This document shows, one piece after another, positions 61,456-64,000 of a stretch of DNA of 64,000 nt. The translations under genes and the position numbers were made by a program. The notes under the pieces were generated by a model that was not told the DNA's origin, ran no database searches, and worked only from the letters and a program-made list of their open reading frames with translations. This stretch comes from Gelidibacter gilvus. GTDB taxonomy: Bacteria > Bacteroidota > Bacteroidia > Flavobacteriales > Flavobacteriaceae. Location of the stretch: positions 62,001 to 126,000 of the forward strand of contig NZ_SDDZ01000007.1 in NCBI RefSeq assembly GCF_004115975.1. The letters run 5' to 3'. Each line of letters starts with the position of its first letter. Within the stretch, counting starts at the first letter, position 1.

Positions 61456-61983
61456 TTAATTTAGAAATTGCTTAATTTCTGTTTCTAATTCCTCATAAGT
61501 AAACGTCTTTTCATAAAACTGGCGTTTCTCTTTATTGAAAATTAGCGTTGCAGGAATGGCTCCAGACCAATCAGGATTAATTGCGGGGATCCAAGTATTA
61601 GAGTCGTTATCATCCAAAGCTACAACTTTCGATTTTAAATTATTCTTCTTAATAAATGGCTTCAAATGGGAATCATACTTTTTAGGAAAATCTAAACTCA
61701 CCAATATGACTTCTACGTTTTTGTCACTGTAAGCGGCGTTCAACTGCTCAAAATAAGGCAATTCCTTAATACAAGGCGCGCACCAAGTAGCCCAAAAATT
61801 GACGACATAGGTTTTATCAGTGTTCGTTTTTAGAAATGGTTTCAATCCTTCAAAATCATAGATTTCCAAGGGAACTGTAGAAAAGTCTTCATTATAATCA
61901 AGGTCTACCGCCTTCTCATTTTGACGACTTTCGTTTTTACAGGATGCTGTTAAGATCAGCAATAATAAACATACTATTCTCAT
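61456..61983 (-). CDS. TlpA-like thiol-disulfide lipoprotein
   Basis: A 175-residue lipoprotein (start chosen at MRIVCLLLLILTASC, which gives a proper lipobox). The thioredoxin-like domain holds WATWCAPCIKELPYFEQL with the CxxC pair and a cis-Pro region near GAIPATLIFNKEK. TlpA-type proteins reduce envelope proteins. It is divergent from the marR gene. Confidence 0.88.
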   Translation of the reverse strand: MRIVCLLLLILTASCKNESRQNEKAVDLDYNEDFSTVPLEIYDFEGLKPFLKTNTDKTYVVNFWATWCAPCIKELPYFEQLNAAYSDKNVEVILVSLDFPKKYDSHLKPFIKKNNLKSKVVALDDNDSNTWIPAINPDWSGAIPATLIFNKEKRQFYEKTFTYEELETEIKQFLN

Positions 61984-62070
61984 GGTATAAAAATAAAGCT
62001 CCATTTGAAGACCAATAAAACTTTAACAAAAAATTATAGCAAGATTAATCTTAGAAGTAAAAAACACCCC

Positions 62071-62098
62071 TAAATTTGTATATACAATTGTTGTATAT
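62071..62098 (+). promoter_or_regulatory. Promoter -7 box and overlapping MarR operator
   Basis: TAAATTTG (62071-62078) fits the -7 box. Immediately after lies an inverted repeat with 8-base arms ATATACAA (62080-62087) and TTGTATAT (62091-62098) around TTG; its right arm overlaps the marR ATG at 62097. A repressor bound here would block its own transcription, as is usual for MarR proteins. Confidence 0.6.
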
Positions 62099-62552
62099 GA
62101 AAGAATTAGAAGACATCTTATTGACCACCTCCCAAATACCATTGGCGAAGAAGACCGTTCTGAATATTTCTTATACGAGTAATATCATCAGGGACAGTAT
62201 TTCCAACATCCTTAAGCCTTTTGATATTTCCATTGAACAGTTTAACGTCCTTAGAATTTTACGAGGACAAAAAGGCAAGCCTACAAACCTTCAAGACATT
62301 CAAGGTAGAATGGTCAGCAAAATGAGCAACACCACGAGATTGGTAGATAAGCTCATCTTGAAAGGTTATGTAGAGCGTTTTATATGTGAAGAAAATCGAC
62401 GGAAAGTAGAAATCTTCATAACACCGAAAGGTTTGGAATTTTTAACGGAAATAGATCCTAAAGTAGAAGCAACGGAAACAGATATTACCTCTCCTTTATC
62501 GCAAGAAGAACTTAAAACTTTAAATAGTTTATTAACAAAACTCAGAGATTAA
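62097..62552 (+). CDS. MarR-family transcriptional regulator
   Basis: A 151-residue protein; the ATG at 62097 (MKELEDILL) is preferred to an upstream TTG. The winged helix-turn-helix is clear: FDISIEQFNVLRILRGQKG, LQDIQGRMVSKMSNTTRLV for the recognition region, and the wing with CEENRRKVEIFITPKG. An inverted repeat overlaps its start. The yceI-like gene follows after 34 bases on the same strand, so the pair is probably one autoregulated unit. Confidence 0.92.
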   Translation: MKELEDILLTTSQIPLAKKTVLNISYTSNIIRDSISNILKPFDISIEQFNVLRILRGQKGKPTNLQDIQGRMVSKMSNTTRLVDKLILKGYVERFICEENRRKVEIFITPKGLEFLTEIDPKVEATETDITSPLSQEELKTLNSLLTKLRD

Positions 62553-62586
62553 CCATTAATTAATTACACTTTTTAAATCAAATTTT

Positions 62587-63144
62587 ATGAATAGTACACT
62601 AATTTTAGCAATGGCTTTTGCAGCCAGTTCATTTATCACTACAATCGACAAGAAAGTTGATGTTGTCAACAGTAAAATCACCTGGAAAGGACATAAAGTA
62701 ACCGGAGAACATGATGGATACATTATACTTCAGAAAGGTGCTTTGAAATTTGACGACAAGAATCAGTTGACAGGTGGCTCTTTCGTGATGGATATGCCAA
62801 CCTTGACCGTAACTGATTTAGAAGGTGAATCGAAAGGCAAGCTTGAAGCACATTTAAAATCAGACGACTTTTTCAGTACAGACAAACATACTGCTGCTAC
62901 TTTTGTCATTACAAACGTGTCAGGGAAAGACGGAAAACATAAAGTAACTGGCGATTTGACCATTAAAGGCATCACCAATCCAAACACTTTTGACATGGTT
63001 GTTTCTGGAAACACTGCTACTGCCGACCTTAAAGTTGATCGTACCAAATATGATATAAAATTTAGATCGGCGAGTTTCTTTGACGGTCTAAAGGATAAAG
63101 CCATCTATGATAATTTTGATCTCAATGTAAATTTAAAGTTTTAA
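62587..63144 (+). CDS. YceI-family lipocalin-like secreted protein
   Basis: A 185-residue protein with a short signal peptide (LILAMAFAASSF). It shows the YceI pattern: NSKITWKGHKVTGEHDGYI, GGSFVMDMPTLTV, HLKSDDFFSTDKHTAATFVI and VTGDLTIKGITNP. The fold is a lipocalin-like barrel that binds isoprenoids or amphiphiles in known members. Paired with marR. A strong terminator follows at 63176-63219. Confidence 0.92.
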   Translation: MNSTLILAMAFAASSFITTIDKKVDVVNSKITWKGHKVTGEHDGYIILQKGALKFDDKNQLTGGSFVMDMPTLTVTDLEGESKGKLEAHLKSDDFFSTDKHTAATFVITNVSGKDGKHKVTGDLTIKGITNPNTFDMVVSGNTATADLKVDRTKYDIKFRSASFFDGLKDKAIYDNFDLNVNLKF

Positions 63145-63175
63145 GCTTAAATTTATTAAGAGTTTCATTTTAGTC

Positions 63176-63219
63176 AAAAAGAATCCTGCTTCGGAAGTTT
63201 CGTTTGCAGGATTCTTTTT
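63176..63219 (+). terminator. Intrinsic terminator of the marR-yceI unit
   Basis: AAAAAGAATCCTGC (63176-63189) pairs with GCAGGATTCTTTTT (63206-63219), followed by more T. It begins 32 bases after the yceI-like stop. Confidence 0.88.
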
Positions 63220-63238
63220 TTATTTTCTTCCCAAATTA

Positions 63239-63269
63239 TTTGTAAACTTAATTTTGATTTCTATATTTG
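63239..63269 (+). promoter_or_regulatory. Promoter of the tryptophan operon
   Basis: TTTG (63239-63242), a 19-base spacer and TATATTTG (63262-63269) match the Bacteroidota consensus exactly. It lies 14 bases upstream of the leader peptide ATG. Confidence 0.75.
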
Positions 63270-63282
63270 GCAAAACAAAAAT

Positions 63283-63339
63283 ATGTACACAACTTTAAAT
63301 CATACTTGGTGGTGGAACTTTTCGAAACAAACTTCGTGA
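63283..63339 (+). CDS. trpL: trp operon leader peptide (three consecutive Trp codons)
   Basis: An 18-residue frame, MYTTLNHTWWWNFSKQTS, with three TGG codons in a row at 63307-63315 and a TGA stop at 63337. It lies between a consensus promoter and a strong terminator hairpin, ahead of trpE. In transcription attenuation, ribosome stalling at the Trp codons when charged tRNA-Trp is scarce lets RNA polymerase pass the terminator. The alternative antiterminator pairing is not obvious by eye, but the peptide composition is hard to explain otherwise. Confidence 0.85.
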   Translation: MYTTLNHTWWWNFSKQTS

Positions 63340-63370
63340 GGTAATGCTATAGTATATTTAAATCTAATAT

Positions 63371-63404
63371 AAAAAAGGCTTGTCATTCACGACAAGCCTT
63401 TTTT
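63371..63404 (+). terminator. trp attenuator terminator
   Basis: AAAAAAGGCTTGTC (63371-63384) and GACAAGCCTTTTTT (63391-63404) form a perfect 14-base stem with a 6-base loop and a T-run. It is 31 bases behind the stop codon of the leader peptide, as expected for an attenuator. Confidence 0.88.
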
Positions 63405-63429
63405 ATTTGCCATTGGTCATTTCCGCGAA

Positions 63430-63784
63430 GGCGGAAATCCAAAGAATAAAGTAAGACTGTTACGCTATGTTTCAAGAAAAGAACTTTTTTGTATATATCA
63501 TGATTAATAAAAACAACTCTGTAATTTATGTGGGTTTTTCAGGTCAAGTCTATGAACGGGTTCAACAACATAAGAAGAAATATAGCAAAGGATTTGCCAA
63601 CAAATACAATCTAAACAAACTTGTTTATTATGAAAAATTCGAATATCCAAACGAGGCCATTAAAAGAGAAAAACAAATCAAAAAGTGGAATCGTGAATGG
63701 AAAATTAACCTAATAAATGATTTTAATCCTAGTTGGGACGATTTATCACATTTTTTACAACCATAAAACATAAAGATTTCCGCC
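63430..63784 (+). mobile_element. GIY-YIG gene bounded by 10-base inverted repeats
   Basis: GGCGGAAATC at 63430-63439 and its exact reverse complement GATTTCCGCC at 63775-63784 flank the GIY-YIG gene, 27 bases before its start and 8 bases after its stop. The left end is itself half of a hairpin (ATTTCCGC-GAAG-GCGGAAAT, 63419-63438). These GC-rich ends differ from the AT-rich surroundings. The layout suggests a small mobile unit that entered between the trp attenuator and trpE. No target-site duplication could be identified. Confidence 0.5.
63467..63766 (+). CDS. Small GIY-YIG endonuclease-domain protein
   Basis: A 99-residue single-domain protein. The GIY-YIG motif takes the form FVYIM ... 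VIYVGFSG, followed by the conserved Arg region YERVQQHKKKYSKGF, KLVYYEKFEYPNEAIKREKQ with the catalytic Glu, and KKWNREWKINLI. This is the YhbQ/UPF0213-like form without added DNA-binding domains. Such genes are common in Bacteroidota, often in several copies per genome. Here it lies inside the trp operon leader region, downstream of the attenuator, so its expression should rise when tryptophan is short. Confidence 0.9.
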   Translation: MFQEKNFFVYIMINKNNSVIYVGFSGQVYERVQQHKKKYSKGFANKYNLNKLVYYEKFEYPNEAIKREKQIKKWNREWKINLINDFNPSWDDLSHFLQP

Positions 63785-63836
63785 GAAGTTCAGCCTGAGC
63801 AATAGCCGAAACGCGTAAATAAATTCAGACATTCAA

Positions 63837-64000
63837 ATGAAGACCTACAGCCTACACACCCATCATAAAAAAATTCTCGCAGATACCATCACACCGGTGA
63901 GTATTTATTTGAAAATAAGGGATAAGTTCCCCAACAGTATTCTTTTGGAGAGTAGTGATTACCGCGCCAATGACAATAGTTTTTCCTATATCTGTTGCAA
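63837..64000 (+). CDS. trpE: Anthranilate synthase component I, N-terminal part (continues beyond window)
   Basis: The ATG at 63837 opens 54 codons up to the window end without a stop. The translation (KKILADTITPVSIYLKIRD, then FPNSILLESSDYRANDNSFS) is the characteristic TrpE N-terminus: the LLESSD block is part of the tryptophan feedback site. TrpE makes anthranilate from chorismate. The leader peptide and attenuator upstream support the assignment. Confidence 0.9.
   Translation, partial: MKTYSLHTHHKKILADTITPVSIYLKIRDKFPNSILLESSDYRANDNSFSYICC

Noticed and set aside
62076-62096. TTG start for marR at 62076
   Set aside because: The added residues are encoded by the -7 box and operator repeat; the ATG at 62097 fits the family start.
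1-64000. tRNA, rRNA, CRISPR arrays, transposase genes
   Set aside because: None recognised on reading both strands; a short tRNA-like fold could still be missed by eye.

Overview
The window looks like chromosomal DNA of a marine-type member of the Bacteroidota, most likely Flavobacteriaceae. The evidence is two SusC/SusD outer-membrane uptake pairs, a type IX secretion sorting domain, many lipoproteins, FucP-family permeases, AT-rich sequence, and promoters of the TTTG-N19-TAnnTTTG form. No rRNA, tRNA, CRISPR array, transposase gene or phage gene was recognised.

Positions 1-21150 form a fucose region. A polysaccharide utilisation locus (SusC, SusD, GH95 and a cut-off GH29 fucosidase) would release fucose outside the inner membrane. 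A FucP permease, mutarotase, L-fucose dehydrogenase, lactonase, fuconate dehydratase, keto-deoxy-fuconate dehydrogenase and diketo-deoxy-fuconate hydrolase form the complete non-phosphorylating route to pyruvate and L-lactate. An FMN-dependent lactate dehydrogenase gene closes the operon. A 15-base motif occurs in front of the araC-type regulator, the catabolic operon and the GH95 gene, so it is a good candidate regulator box.

Positions 21321-28315 carry secreted or lipid-anchored peptide enzymes: a beta-lactamase-fold hydrolase facing an operon of a glutamate-racemase-like lipoprotein, gamma-glutamyltranspeptidase, an Asp/Glu racemase and a DmpA-type aminopeptidase. This suggests scavenging of peptides with gamma-glutamyl bonds or D-residues. 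Positions 28671-37949 hold an amino-sugar cluster: NagB fused to an LmbE deacetylase-like domain, oxidoreductase, permease, HexNAc 1-kinase-like protein, nucleotidyltransferase and two LacI-family regulators, with an 18-base palindrome as likely operator. Positions 38383-47046 are a mixed set: UPF0316 membrane protein, sulfatase, patatin, site-2 protease, WG-repeat protein, and an ATP-cone nuclease paired with a beta-CASP RNase.

Positions 47105-59646 are the most striking part. An ECF sigma factor, a FecR anti-sigma factor and a SusC with an STN signalling domain control an apparent seven-gene operon encoding SusC, SusD, two PKD plus YWTD-propeller lipoproteins, two cyanophycinase-family peptidases (one with a T9SS sorting domain) and an M20 peptidase. 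It reads as a Sus-like uptake system for cyanophycin or a related beta-aspartyl polymer, rather than for a glycan. A promoter-like box and a hairpin with a T-tract opposite the susC leader predict an antisense RNA of about 77 nt.

Positions 59923-63144 hold rhodaneses, thioredoxin-fold proteins, MarR and YceI. The end is a tryptophan operon start: promoter, leader peptide with three consecutive Trp codons, attenuator hairpin, then a GIY-YIG gene bounded by 10-base inverted repeats, then the beginning of trpE.
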